DNA of 41,212 bases, from contig JAISTV010000003.1 in NCBI GenBank assembly GCA_031272485.1, forward strand, positions 1-41,212, written 5' to 3'. Of the stretch, positions 16,722-25,463 are shown one piece after another; the stretch's first letter is position 1, and each line of letters starts with the position of its first letter. The notes below the pieces were generated by a model, which did not search any database, was not told the DNA's origin, and worked only from the letters and a program-made list of their open reading frames with translations. This stretch comes from Eubacteriales Family XIII. Incertae Sedis bacterium. Lineage in GTDB: Bacteria; Bacillota; Clostridia; Peptostreptococcales; Anaerovoracaceae. The position numbers and the translations under genes were made by a program.

Positions 16722-18713
16722 TTACCCCTTGCTTTCTCCCATCCGGGCACGCGCCACAGCCGCAACATGCGCCGCCGTGAAGCCAAAATGCGCAAACAGT
16801 TCCCCGGCCGGTGCCGAGGCCCCGAACGTGTCTATAGTGCAATGGCAGCCTTCCGGGCCCGTATAACGGTCCCACGGCTGCCGCACGCCGGCCTCCACGG
16901 CCACGCGGGCCGAAACGCCGCGCGGAAGGACGGTCTCTTTATAAGCTGCGTCCTGCCGCTCAAACGCCTCCATGCAGGGCATGCTCACCACCCGTACGTC
17001 TATATCTTCCGCCGCGAGCGTTTCCTTGGCCTCGAGGCAGATACCCACCTCCGAGCCGCTCGCGAGCAGAATGCCGTCCGGCGCGGCGCCCTTCTCCTTC
17101 GCTATAATATAGCCGCCCTTCTCCGCCCCCTGCGCGGAGGAAGGAATGACCGGCAGGTTCTGCCGGGTGAGTGCGAGCGCCGTAGGTGTAGACGTCGAGA
17201 GGATGGCCGCCTTCCACGCCGCGCGCGTCTCCGTCTCGTCCGCCGGCCGCCACACGTCCACATTGGGCGTAGCGCGCAGCATGGCGAGCTGCTCCACCGG
17301 TTCGTGGGTGGGGCCGTCCTCGCCCACCCCTATGCTGTCGTGTGTGAAGATGCACACCAGCGGCAGGTTCATGAGCGCCGAGAGCCGGAGCATGGGTTTC
17401 GTGTAATCCGAGAAGACGAAGAAGGTCGCTATGTACGCGCGCAGGCCGCCGTGCAGCAGTATGCCGTTGGCCGCCGCCGTCATGCCCAGCTCGCGCACAC
17501 CGAAGTGCAGGTTTCGGCCTTGGGGCGTATCCGCGGAAAAATCGCCGGCATTCTTCATGTCCGATTTATTGGACGGCGCCAGATCCGCGCTGCCGCCCAT
17601 CAGGCTCGGAAGCCCGGCCGCGATTTCGTTCAGCACCTTTCCCGAAATATTGCGCGTGGCGTCCGCCTTGGGTTCGTAGTTGTAGTAGGAATCGCCGAAG
17701 AGCGTGGCGTCCGCTTCCCCGCGGAATGCCTGCGCAAACGCGGCGGCCTCGGCCGGGTAGCTCGCGGCGTACGCTTCTTTCAGCTGCGACCAGGCCGCGT
17801 GCTTTTCCGCGCCCGCGGCGGCCTTCTCCTTGTAGAAGTCGTAGATTTCCTGCGGGACCTCGAAGGGCGTTTCGCTCGCCCAACCCAGCGTCTCGCGCAG
17901 AATCTTGATGTTCTCTTCGCCTATGGGTTCGCCGTGTACCTTGGCTGTGCCGGCCCGGTCCCCCGCGCCGTAGCCTATGGTCGTGCAGACGCGAATAAAA
18001 CTCGGGCGCGCGGTGTCGGCTTTCGCCCCGGCTAAGGCGGTGCGGATAGCAGCAAGGTCATTGCCGTCTTCCACTAACCAGGTCCCGAAGCCAAAGGCCT
18101 GCATGCGCCTGTCCACGTCCTCGGTAAAGGCTATGGAGGTGCGCCCTTCTATGGTTATGTTGTTCGAGTCCATGAGGACTATGAGCTTGCCCAGGCCGAG
18201 CGTGCCGGCCAGGGAGAAGACCTCCGAGGAAATGCCCTCCATGAAGCAGCCCTCGCCGCCGAGGACGTAGGTGAAGTGGTCCATGAGGGGCGCGTCCGGT
18301 TTGTTGTAGACGGCCGCGAGGTGCTTCTCGGCCATGGCCATGCCCACCGCCATGCCCATGCCGGCGCCCAGCGGGCCGGTGGTGGCCTCCACGCCGGGGG
18401 TGTGGCCGTATTCGGGGTGGCCGGGGGTGAGGCTGCCGAGCTGGCGGAAGCGCATGAGCTCGTCCGTGGTCATGCGCGGGTAGCCGTACAGGTGCAGCAG
18501 TGCGTAGAGCATGGCGCTGCCGTGGCCGCCGGAGAGGACGAACCGGTCGCGGTTCTCCCAGAGCGGGTCAGCGGGGTCATGCGCCATGGAGTCCCAGACG
18601 GCGTAGGCTATGGGGGCGGCGCCGAGGGGGAGGCCGGGGTGGCCGCTGCCCGCGCGCTGAATCATATCGGCCGCCAGAATCCGTATGGCGTTTACTGCTG
18701 CTTGTTCGTTCAT
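16722..18713 (-). CDS. tkt: Transketolase
   Basis: A 663-residue thiamine-diphosphate enzyme that moves two-carbon ketol units between sugar phosphates in the non-oxidative pentose phosphate pathway. The start at MNEQAAVNAIRILAAD is preferred to an upstream in-frame start because it has AAAGG 7 nt upstream. Motifs: SGHPGLPLGAAPIAY, LSGGHGSAMLYALLH, the cofactor motif GGEGCFMEGIS to SNNIT, and GVGEDGPTHEPVEQLA in the pyrimidine domain. The length is normal for a single-chain transketolase. It follows uridine phosphorylase by 117 nt, with a hairpin in that gap, and precedes the chemoreceptor by 3 nt. Confidence 0.96.
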   Translation of the reverse strand: MNEQAAVNAIRILAADMIQRAGSGHPGLPLGAAPIAYAVWDSMAHDPADPLWENRDRFVLSGGHGSAMLYALLHLYGYPRMTTDELMRFRQLGSLTPGHPEYGHTPGVEATTGPLGAGMGMAVGMAMAEKHLAAVYNKPDAPLMDHFTYVLGGEGCFMEGISSEVFSLAGTLGLGKLIVLMDSNNITIEGRTSIAFTEDVDRRMQAFGFGTWLVEDGNDLAAIRTALAGAKADTARPSFIRVCTTIGYGAGDRAGTAKVHGEPIGEENIKILRETLGWASETPFEVPQEIYDFYKEKAAAGAEKHAAWSQLKEAYAASYPAEAAAFAQAFRGEADATLFGDSYYNYEPKADATRNISGKVLNEIAAGLPSLMGGSADLAPSNKSDMKNAGDFSADTPQGRNLHFGVRELGMTAAANGILLHGGLRAYIATFFVFSDYTKPMLRLSALMNLPLVCIFTHDSIGVGEDGPTHEPVEQLAMLRATPNVDVWRPADETETRAAWKAAILSTSTPTALALTRQNLPVIPSSAQGAEKGGYIIAKEKGAAPDGILLASGSEVGICLEAKETLAAEDIDVRVVSMPCMEAFERQDAAYKETVLPRGVSARVAVEAGVRQPWDRYTGPEGCHCTIDTFGASAPAGELFAHFGFTAAHVAAVARARMGESKG

Positions 18714-18738
18714 AATGTACCTTTCTTCATATTGCAGG

Positions 18739-18764
18739 TTGCCCACGCAGACGCATGTGGGCAA
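18739..18764 (-). other. Intercistronic hairpin between uridine phosphorylase and tkt
   Basis: TTGCCCAC and GTGGGCAA form an 8-bp stem with a 10-nt loop, about 25 nt upstream of the tkt start. No T-run follows. It may tune or separate expression of the two genes; that is inference. Confidence 0.4.
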
Positions 18765-18830
18765 ACATTCCGGAGTCGACGCGCACACACCGTCAGCAGC
18801 ACGCCGAATCCTTGGCACGGGTGAAAGTCG

Positions 18831-19673
18831 CTACGCGCCGCTATAAGCCGCATTAAACTCGATTCGCTTTTTCTGGTCCCAGTCGGCCAATATTCTCAGG
18901 GCTTCCGTGGCGGCTTTTACGGCTTTTTCTTCGCCGCCTTCGTCGCCCCAGCGGTCGGTTACGCGGTTGCTTATTACGGCGAGTACGGCGCCCATCCTCA
19001 GGCCGTGCAGGCGGCCTACCACGTATTGGGCGGCAGTCTCCATTTCTATGTTCGTTACGCCGGCTTGCGTGAGGTCGTCTATGAGCTTGTCCATGTCGCT
19101 CGGGTGGTAGCCGGTGCCGTCCTCTTTAATGGGCCGCGCCTGGCCTATGTAGAAGGACGCGGTGGTGTAGTCGAGGCCGAGACCGTAGCGGTAGCCGAGC
19201 TTTTCGCAGGCGGCCATGAGCGCCATGACCACTACGGGGTCGGCGTAGGCGGGGTACTCGGGGCCTATGTAGGTGTCGGAGGTGCCGTCCTTGCGGACCG
19301 CGGCAACGGCTATAATCAGGTCGCCGAGGTCGTAGTCAGGCTGGATGCAGCCGGTGGTGCCCACGCGGATGCATGTGTGCACGCCGACCTTGCTGAGCTC
19401 GTTGAGGCAGATCTCGGAGCTGGGGCCGCCTATGCCGGTAGAGACGGTGGCAAGCGGCACGCCCTCGAAGACGCCCTTGACGGTGCGAAACTCGCGGTTG
19501 TTGGCCACAAGCTGCGCGTCCTGCCACCCGCGGGCGATCACCTCGGTGCGCTCCGGGGCGCCGGGAAGAATCACATAAGGCGGAATGTCGCCGGGCGCCA
19601 GCTGCAGGTGCCAGACGCCATTGTTCTCAGTTTTCGGCGCGCGCGCGCGGTTTTCTTCAGTCATGTTACTCAC
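18831..19673 (-). CDS. udp: Uridine phosphorylase-like nucleoside phosphorylase
   Basis: A 280-residue member of the NP-I nucleoside phosphorylase family. Motifs: VILPGAPERTEVIA (phosphate binding), VSTGIGGPSSEICLNEL, RVGTTGCIQ and the ribose-contacting NIEMETAA. The pattern is closest to uridine phosphorylase, which splits uridine with phosphate into uracil and ribose 1-phosphate. The first 15 residues are extra. The gene starts 1 nt after the stop of the upstream chemoreceptor gene, with GGTGAG overlapping that gene's end. Ribose 1-phosphate could feed, after isomerisation, into the transketolase encoded next. Confidence 0.87.
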   Translation of the reverse strand: MSNMTEENRARAPKTENNGVWHLQLAPGDIPPYVILPGAPERTEVIARGWQDAQLVANNREFRTVKGVFEGVPLATVSTGIGGPSSEICLNELSKVGVHTCIRVGTTGCIQPDYDLGDLIIAVAAVRKDGTSDTYIGPEYPAYADPVVVMALMAACEKLGYRYGLGLDYTTASFYIGQARPIKEDGTGYHPSDMDKLIDDLTQAGVTNIEMETAAQYVVGRLHGLRMGAVLAVISNRVTDRWGDEGGEEKAVKAATEALRILADWDQKKRIEFNAAYSGA

Positions 19674-19674
19674 C

Positions 19675-20940
19675 TCAAGCCCGCAGCTTCAGAGCGTCCA
19701 CGAGCCGTTTTAGTTCTGTGGAGCGGGACGCGAGTTCTTTGCTGGTTTCCGCGAACTGGACCGACATGGCGGACGAGCTGCTTGTGGAGTCCGAGACGCG
19801 GTCTATGTTGCTGTTTATCTCTACGATTTCCCCGGCCTGCCTTATGGAGACCTCGGAAATGGTATTCATGTTTTCGTTGAGCTTGCTCACCTGTTCGCGC
19901 ACCCGGCGCAGCGTGACCGCCGTGTCGTCCGCCGAGCGCATCCCGTTTTCAATAGCCGTGAGCGCGCCCTCGATAAGCCGGGACGTGTTCTTGCTCGCTT
20001 CCGCACACTTGCCCGCGAGATTGCGCACCTCGTCCGCCACCACCGAAAAGCCCCGGCCGGCCGAGCCCGCGCGCGCCGCTTCCACCGCCGCGTTGAGCGC
20101 CAGGATGTTCGTCTGGAAGGCTATCTCGTCTATCGTGTTGTTTATCGTCCGGATGGACTCCGTGGCAGCGCTTATCTCCTGCATGGATGTAAGCAGCTCC
20201 TCCATGCGCGCCATGCCCTCTTCCGTCGTCTGGCTCGCCAGATCCGAGAGGCTGTTCGCGTCTATGGTCTCGGACACCGCGTTCGCCAAGTCCGAATTGA
20301 TGCTCTCTATGCTCCCCGAAAGGTGCTGCAGGCTGCTGGCCACCGACACGGTGTTGTCCGCCAGCTCCTGCGCGCTCGAGGAAATCTGAAGCGACCCCGA
20401 GAGCAGCGTCCCCGTGGCCCCCGATATGGTCTTCATGGTGCGGTTCAGGTCCACCAGAATGCGCGTGAGCGAGCGGGAAATCCCCATGAAGTCGCCCATA
20501 TACTGCGCGTGGCTTTCCACCGTCAGGTTCCCGCGCGCCACCTGCCCGAGTACCGCGTCTATATCCTCCACATAAGCCCGCAGGAATCCTATTGTCTCCT
20601 CTAAGCTCTCATGCAGCTGGGAGTACTCCTGCGTGACAGGCGCCTTGCCCACCTCCGTCGTAAGGTCCCCCTCCGCCAGCAGCTTGAGCCGCTGCGACAT
20701 GGTTTCCAGCGGCCGCACCATGAGGCGCACCGCCCAGAACGCGAACACCAGCGCAAAAAGAATCATGGGTCCCAGCGCTATGAGCCCGTAGTTGAGCAGA
20801 TAGTTCCACGCGCCGCCCTCTATCTCCACGCCCGAATAGCTGAAATAGAAGAGGCTGGCCACCGTACCCAGGATTATGGTCAGTATCACCAGCACGAATG
20901 CCATAAGCAGTATCAGCGATCTCAGTTTGATTTTGCGCAT
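19675..20940 (-). CDS. Methyl-accepting chemotaxis protein lacking a large sensor domain
   Basis: A 421-residue chemoreceptor-like protein. TM1 is at about 9-32 and TM2 at about 53-73, leaving only some 20 residues outside the membrane, so there is no room for a ligand-binding domain. HAMP-like sequence follows (VRPLETMSQRLKLLAEGDL, then a second GNLTVE segment), then the signalling coiled coil with the conserved tip ([42 protein letters not shown]). It may sense membrane state or a partner protein. It heads the unit with uridine phosphorylase and has its own promoter, divergent from xylA. Confidence 0.9.
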   Translation of the reverse strand: MRKIKLRSLILLMAFVLVILTIILGTVASLFYFSYSGVEIEGGAWNYLLNYGLIALGPMILFALVFAFWAVRLMVRPLETMSQRLKLLAEGDLTTEVGKAPVTQEYSQLHESLEETIGFLRAYVEDIDAVLGQVARGNLTVESHAQYMGDFMGISRSLTRILVDLNRTMKTISGATGTLLSGSLQISSSAQELADNTVSVASSLQHLSGSIESINSDLANAVSETIDANSLSDLASQTTEEGMARMEELLTSMQEISAATESIRTINNTIDEIAFQTNILALNAAVEAARAGSAGRGFSVVADEVRNLAGKCAEASKNTSRLIEGALTAIENGMRSADDTAVTLRRVREQVSKLNENMNTISEVSIRQAGEIVEINSNIDRVSDSTSSSSAMSVQFAETSKELASRSTELKRLVDALKLRA

Positions 20941-20999
20941 TTTCTGTCACTCCTAAGCCTGTAAATGCCGCCCCCGCAGCCACTCTTACACTTCCTAAA

Positions 21000-21028
21000 A
21001 GTTTATCACAGCCGCCCGCCGCGGGCAA
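21000..21028 (-). promoter_or_regulatory. Promoter of the chemoreceptor-udp unit
   Basis: On the minus strand TTGCCC and TAAACT are separated by 17 nt. The -35 box lies 10 bp from the -35 box of the opposing xylA promoter. Confidence 0.5.
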
Positions 21029-21037
21029 TGCGCCGCA

Positions 21038-21066
21038 TTGCGGAATCCCGCCGCATTTGTTATCAT
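21038..21066 (+). promoter_or_regulatory. Promoter of xylA
   Basis: TTGCGG and TATCAT are separated by 17 nt, giving a leader of about 20 nt before the xylA start. No obvious XylR operator palindrome was seen around it. Confidence 0.55.
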
Positions 21067-21091
21067 TTGTACTGAACCAAGGAGGTGTGAT

Positions 21092-22411
21092 ATGTCAGAG
21101 ATTTTCAAAGGGATAGGGAGGATTCCGTTCGAGGGGAGCAAGAGCAGAAATCCGCTTTCCTTCAAGTACTATGACGCAGAGCGCATCGTGGCCGGTAAGC
21201 CCATGAAGGCGCACCTGAAGTTTGCAATGGCGTGGTGGCATAACCTGTCGGCTACCGGGCAGGATATGTTCGGGGCCGGGACGGCGGATAAGAGCTTCGG
21301 CGCGGCGGTAGGAACCATGGACCACGCGAAGGCCAAGGCCGATGCCGGATTTGAGTTTATGAGCAAGCTCGGCATAGAGTACTTCTGCTTCCACGACGTG
21401 GACTTGGTACCCGAGGCGGCCGATATAAACGAAACCAACGCGCGGCTCGACGAGATAGCCGCATACATAGAAGAGCTCCAGAAACAGACCGGCATCAAGT
21501 GCCTCTGGGGTACGGCGAACCTTTTCTCCAACCCGCGCTACATGAACGGCGCCGGCAGCGGCAACAGCCCGGAGGTCTACTGCTTCGCGGCCGCGCAGAT
21601 TAAGAAGGCGCTGGACCTGACCCGCCGGTTTGACGGCGCGGGTTACGTCTTCTGGGGCGGCCGGGAAGGCTACGAGACCCTGCTGAACACGGACGTCAAG
21701 TTCGAGCTGGGCAACATAGCCAACCTCATGCGCCAGTCCGTGAAATACGCCCGGGCGAAGGGCTGGAACGGGTGTTTCTACATAGAGCCCAAGCCCAAAG
21801 AGCCCACCAAGCATCAATACGATTACGACGCGGCCACCTCCATTGGCTTCCTGAAGGAGTACGGCCTCGACAAGGACTTCAAGATGAACATAGAGGCGAA
21901 CCACGCCACGCTGGCCGGCCACACCTTCCAGCACGACCTGCGCATTTCCGCCATGAACGGCATGCTCGGCAGCGTCGACGCAAACCAGGGCGACCTGCTG
22001 CTCGGCTGGGACACGGACGAGTTCCCGTGGAGCGTCTACGAGACCACCATGGCCATGTACGAGATACTCAAGTCCGGCGGCTTTACCACCGGCGGCCTGA
22101 ACTTTGACGCCAAGAACCGGCGCCCCTCCTACACCCACGAGGATATGTTCGAGGGCTTCATCCTGGGCATGGACGCGTTCGCGCTGGGCCTGCTCAAGGC
22201 GGACGAGCTCATCCGCGACGGCCGGCTCGAGGGCTTCCTGCAGGACCGCTACGCCGGCTACCGTGAGGGCATAGGCAAGCGCATCACGGACGGCACCGCC
22301 ACCCTCGAGGACCTCGCCCGGGAGGCGGAGAAGCTCGGCAAGCCCGCCCTGCCCGGCTCCGGCAAGCAGGAGTACCTGCAGAGCGTGGTCAACCAGATTC
22401 TGTTCGGTTAA
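21092..22411 (+). CDS. xylA: Xylose isomerase
   Basis: A 439-residue enzyme interconverting D-xylose and D-xylulose (also glucose and fructose), with two divalent metals in a TIM barrel. The catalytic His101 and Asp104 are in FCFHDVDL. Further motifs are VFWGGREGYETLLNTD, FYIEPKPKEPTKHQYD, MNIEANHATLAGHTFQHDL and GGLNFDAKNRR. The length fits the larger class II xylose isomerases of Bacillota. I chose the ATG with a near-perfect AAGGAGGTG ribosome-binding site; an upstream in-frame TTG would lie within the promoter. No xylulokinase or xylose transporter is adjacent. The next gene follows by 4 nt. Confidence 0.96.
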   Translation: MSEIFKGIGRIPFEGSKSRNPLSFKYYDAERIVAGKPMKAHLKFAMAWWHNLSATGQDMFGAGTADKSFGAAVGTMDHAKAKADAGFEFMSKLGIEYFCFHDVDLVPEAADINETNARLDEIAAYIEELQKQTGIKCLWGTANLFSNPRYMNGAGSGNSPEVYCFAAAQIKKALDLTRRFDGAGYVFWGGREGYETLLNTDVKFELGNIANLMRQSVKYARAKGWNGCFYIEPKPKEPTKHQYDYDAATSIGFLKEYGLDKDFKMNIEANHATLAGHTFQHDLRISAMNGMLGSVDANQGDLLLGWDTDEFPWSVYETTMAMYEILKSGGFTTGGLNFDAKNRRPSYTHEDMFEGFILGMDAFALGLLKADELIRDGRLEGFLQDRYAGYREGIGKRITDGTATLEDLAREAEKLGKPALPGSGKQEYLQSVVNQILFG

Positions 22412-22415
22412 TTAA

Positions 22416-23207
22416 ATGTACGATTACCACACGCACTCGAATTTTTCCTATGACCACATAGGCGGCAATAGTATAGACGAGCTGGTCCGCGCAGCCATAT
22501 CTGCCGGACTGGATGAGATAGCGATTACCGACCACTACGACCCGAACTTTCCCGCCGATGAAGCCGCGCTGGACTTCCCGGCGTACAAGCGGCAGATCGC
22601 TATAGCGCGCGAGAAATACAAAGATCAGATTTGCGTGATAGCCGGCATAGAGCTGGGCATACGCCCCGGCCAGACCATGGAGTCCTGCCGCGCGGAGGTT
22701 CTTTCCTGGCCGTACGACTTTGTCATAGCCTCCGTGCACTCGGCGGGCGAACACCCCATCCATCGCCCCTCCTACCGTGCGGGGAAAACGCCGCTCGAAG
22801 CCATTCGCTTCTACTACGAGTGGGTGCTTACGTGCGTAGAGGAGTATTCCGACTTCGATGTGTTCGGCCACCTGAATGTAATCGAGCGTTACGCGGAGGG
22901 CATTCCGGACGAGTCCGAGTACATGGACTGCGTAGAGGCGGTCCTCGCCGCGCTCGTGGCCAAGGGAAAAGGCATAGAGATAAACACGTCCAACTACAGA
23001 TACGGGCAGGAACGCACCATTCCCACCCTGTCCATGCTCAAGCTGTATAAAGAGCTCGGCGGTCAGATAGTGACCACCGGTTCGGATTCCCACGGAATCA
23101 AGTTCGTGGGACGGGACTTGGACAAGGCCGAGGCCCTGCTTAAGGCCGCGGGGTTTAAGTACGTAACCACGTACCGCGCCCGCGTGCCCAGCTTCCGGCC
23201 GCTATAG
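22416..23207 (+). CDS. PHP-family phosphoesterase (histidinol-phosphatase HisJ-like)
   Basis: A 263-residue PHP-domain protein with the full set of metal ligands: YHTHSNFS at the start, ITDHYD, IAGIELGI, VIASVHS, VFGHLNVI and TGSDSHGI. The size and order match the HisJ/HisK-type histidinol-phosphate phosphatases, but no other histidine genes are near, and PHP proteins hydrolyse many phosphate esters. Its position 4 nt after xylA and its lack of a clear ribosome-binding site suggest translational coupling and a possible role in sugar phosphate metabolism. It is convergent with the next gene; only 15 nt separate them and no terminator was seen. Confidence 0.82.
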   Translation: MYDYHTHSNFSYDHIGGNSIDELVRAAISAGLDEIAITDHYDPNFPADEAALDFPAYKRQIAIAREKYKDQICVIAGIELGIRPGQTMESCRAEVLSWPYDFVIASVHSAGEHPIHRPSYRAGKTPLEAIRFYYEWVLTCVEEYSDFDVFGHLNVIERYAEGIPDESEYMDCVEAVLAALVAKGKGIEINTSNYRYGQERTIPTLSMLKLYKELGGQIVTTGSDSHGIKFVGRDLDKAEALLKAAGFKYVTTYRARVPSFRPL

Positions 23208-23222
23208 TCCGCCGCGGCGGCG

Positions 23223-23732
23223 CTACGCTTCCGCGGGTGGGTCAGCCAGCAGCGGGAGTATGGCCACATCCAACAGGCCGCCCGCTTCTTCAAATTCGTC
23301 TATGAATTTCTGCAGCTGCTCGGGCATGTCCTCCACGTTGCGGCGCTCCAGAAGCTTGCGCAGATTCAGGAAACACGCCTCGCAGGCGTGAATGCCCTTA
23401 TGGTATTCCTCGAGCGCGTCCTCCTTGCCCGGCGGCAGCTTATACACGTCGTAGTCGAGCAGCTTCTTGCTGTCCACGCGGAAAAAGTCCACCTGGCTTT
23501 CCAGGATGCCCTTGAAATCGTCGTCTATCACACGCGGGTCTTCTATGGCCGCCTGCGCGCTGTGCTGCACCGTGAGAATGTCCTGGATTATGGCGTTGTG
23601 CAGCTCGCGTACATCCTCCTGCCAGCTGAATTCCGGCTTCTTGGGAAAGCGCTCCTTGCGTTTGTTGCGTATGCGCTGCCCCAGAGAAAGCAGCAGGATT
23701 ATGCAAACACCTAAGATGGTTATGAGTATCAT
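23223..23732 (-). CDS. Single-pass membrane-anchored helical protein A
   Basis: A 169-residue protein of unknown function. Residues 1-18 are a transmembrane anchor ([16 protein letters not shown]), followed by a basic stretch (RIRNKRKERFPKK), so the bulk is predicted to be cytoplasmic. The rest is acidic and helical, likely a four-helix bundle, with two cysteines in ACEAC (117-120). Residues 74-162 align almost without gaps to residues 86-173 of the protein at 24924-25460, with the shared pattern ES-V--FF-D / YD / LP / EEY-KG, so the two are distant paralogues. It overlaps the CaiB-family gene by 4 nt (ATGA) and is the last gene of the long minus-strand locus. Confidence 0.75.
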   Translation of the reverse strand: MILITILGVCIILLLSLGQRIRNKRKERFPKKPEFSWQEDVRELHNAIIQDILTVQHSAQAAIEDPRVIDDDFKGILESQVDFFRVDSKKLLDYDVYKLPPGKEDALEEYHKGIHACEACFLNLRKLLERRNVEDMPEQLQKFIDEFEEAGGLLDVAILPLLADPPAEA

Positions 23733-24907
23733 TTAAGCACGCCCTTCCGTATCCACTCGTCTATCTGTTCTGCGCAGTACCCTTCCGCCAGCAGATTCTC
23801 CTTGGTCTCCTCCGCCGAGCCCGGCCGCCCCGCAAACTTATACACCACCGGCGTATCCGAGAACTTAAACGGGCTGCCTATCTGCGGGATAACCCCGCCC
23901 TCTGCGTCCGGCACCTCAATGGCCATGCCGCGCTCCTTGGCGTAGTCAGAAAGCAGCGCCTCGTGCAGCTCGAGCACCGGCTCTAAGCAGCAGTCTGCCT
24001 CCGCGAAAACCGCAAGCCACTCGTCGCGGTCCTTCGTACGGAAAATCTCCCGCACCTCGGCCTTGATTTCCGGCCCCGCGTCTACAGTCCTGCCTATCCA
24101 TTCCTCGCGCCCCAGCGTCCGGCAGAAGCTCTCCCAGAACTTGGGCTCCAGCCCGCCGTACGCCAGAATCTTCCCGTCCTTCGTCTCATAAAAATCGTAG
24201 AGCATGCCGCCGTTGAGCATGGTATCCTCCGGTCCCGGCGAGCTGCCGGTCAGCATGGCCCCCGGCCCCCAGATGGCATTCAGCGCCATGGCGCCGTCGG
24301 TCATGGAAACGTCCAGATACTGTCCGCGCCCGGTCTTCCCGCGCGCGATAACCGCCGCCAGCACCGAGATAACCGCGTTCTGCGTGCCGCCCGAAATATC
24401 CGCGCCCTGCACGCCCATAAGGCTGGGCACCTCGCCGCGGCGCCCCGAATACCCCATGACGCCGGCCAGCGACAGGTAGTCTATGTCGTGCCCCGCCTTG
24501 TCCGCCAGCGAATTGTCCTTGCCGTAGCCCGTTATGGCGCAATAGATCACGCGGGGGTTTATGGCCGAGAGTGCCTCATAGCCAATCCCCAGGCGGTCCA
24601 TGACGCCCGGCCGAAACTGCTCTATCACTATGTCGTATTCCGCCACCAGATCCTTGACGATTTGCACCGCCTCCGGTTCCCGCAGGTTTAATAGAATGCT
24701 GCGTTTGCTCCGCGCCAGCTGCGCGCCCGCCGCGGAAAAGTTCTTCCCCGGCAGCAGCGGCGGCGTAAAGTCCAGCATGTCCACCCGCGTCCCCGTGCTC
24801 ACCCGCAGCACATCCGCACCCAGATCCGCCAGGTGCATGGTGGCGAGCGGGCCGGGCAGAAGCGTGGTAAAGTCCAGAATTTTTATGCCTTCTAATGGTC
24901 CGTTCAT
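23729..24907 (-). CDS. CaiB/BaiF family enzyme (alpha-methylacyl-CoA racemase-like or class III CoA-transferase)
   Basis: A 392-residue member of the CaiB/BaiF superfamily. N-terminal motif [32 protein letters not shown]; CoA region [15 protein letters not shown]; then [19 protein letters not shown] and [11 protein letters not shown]. His140 and Asp170 are 30 residues apart, the same spacing and context as the catalytic His and Asp of alpha-methylacyl-CoA racemases, while class III CoA-transferases use an aspartate near this second position as a covalent nucleophile. It could therefore epimerise a 2-methylacyl-CoA or move CoA between acids. It lies between two paralogous membrane-anchored proteins, in one operon with an Fe-S aldo/keto reductase and, further upstream, a 2-hydroxyacyl-CoA dehydratase system; in Clostridium sporogenes a class III CoA-transferase (FldA) serves such a dehydratase. 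Confidence 0.85.
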   Translation of the reverse strand: MNGPLEGIKILDFTTLLPGPLATMHLADLGADVLRVSTGTRVDMLDFTPPLLPGKNFSAAGAQLARSKRSILLNLREPEAVQIVKDLVAEYDIVIEQFRPGVMDRLGIGYEALSAINPRVIYCAITGYGKDNSLADKAGHDIDYLSLAGVMGYSGRRGEVPSLMGVQGADISGGTQNAVISVLAAVIARGKTGRGQYLDVSMTDGAMALNAIWGPGAMLTGSSPGPEDTMLNGGMLYDFYETKDGKILAYGGLEPKFWESFCRTLGREEWIGRTVDAGPEIKAEVREIFRTKDRDEWLAVFAEADCCLEPVLELHEALLSDYAKERGMAIEVPDAEGGVIPQIGSPFKFSDTPVVYKFAGRPGSAEETKENLLAEGYCAEQIDEWIRKGVLK

Positions 24908-24923
24908 AGGTTCCCCCCGTAAG

Positions 24924-25460
24924 TTACGCGTCCTTGATCTTCAGGAATTCCGAGAAGGCCGCGTCTATCATGTCGCTGCCCTCTTCCAGTCTGTCGAACA
25001 GCGGATCGATTTCCTCCTCCAGATCTATCTTCTTGTTGTTCATGGCAGCCACGAACTCCTTTATGCCTTCCTCGGCCACCGCGAGCCCCTCACAGTACTT
25101 CTTGTGGTTCTCGCGAAACTCCTCGGGTATGGCGTCCTCGTCGTAATGCTCTATGACCCCCGCGTCCTCGCGGAAGTACTTGACGAGCGTCTCCATAAGC
25201 CCGCGCCACTCCTTGCTCTCCACGCCCTCTTCGAGCGGGAAGTCCTTGCCGTTTGCGGAAATCTCCTCGAGGTCCTGCATAATCCGGTCGTGCTGATGCT
25301 GCAGTTCCCCCTCGTAGTCATAGTGCGGCTTCTCCACCTTCATCTCCGCGTTCTCCTTGCGGATCTTGACATACAGGTAAACCGCTATTGCCGCCAGCGC
25401 TATCCAGCCGAACAGGCTGACCGGAAACTTTTCGAACAGTTCTTTGAGTAATGCTGTCAT
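24924..25460 (-). CDS. Single-pass membrane-anchored helical protein B
   Basis: A 178-residue protein of unknown function. An amphipathic N-terminus is followed by one transmembrane segment at about residues 14-31 (VSLFGWIALAAIAVYLYV) and a basic stretch, then an acidic, helical domain predicted to be cytoplasmic. Residues 86-173 resemble residues 74-162 of the protein at 23223-23732 over nearly their whole length with the same helix pattern; identity is low but the positions of YD, P, Y and G match. The start is 3 nt from the stop of the upstream aldo/keto reductase, and the CaiB-family gene follows 16 nt later. I recognise no family. Confidence 0.75.
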   Translation of the reverse strand: MTALLKELFEKFPVSLFGWIALAAIAVYLYVKIRKENAEMKVEKPHYDYEGELQHQHDRIMQDLEEISANGKDFPLEEGVESKEWRGLMETLVKYFREDAGVIEHYDEDAIPEEFRENHKKYCEGLAVAEEGIKEFVAAMNNKKIDLEEEIDPLFDRLEEGSDMIDAAFSEFLKIKDA

Positions 25461-25463
25461 TTG

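Noticed and set aside
16083-18035. Plus-strand frame of about 650 codons opposite the chemoreceptor and transketolase
   Set aside because: It spans two real genes on the other strand and has no recognisable motif or ribosome-binding site.
18714-18818. Longer transketolase starting about 35 codons upstream
   Set aside because: The extra residues cover the intergenic hairpin, match nothing in the family and lack a ribosome-binding site; the internal ATG has one.
22416-23207. Naming the PHP gene as a histidine biosynthesis enzyme
   Set aside because: The motif set fits HisJ, but there are no other his genes, and its partner is xylA.
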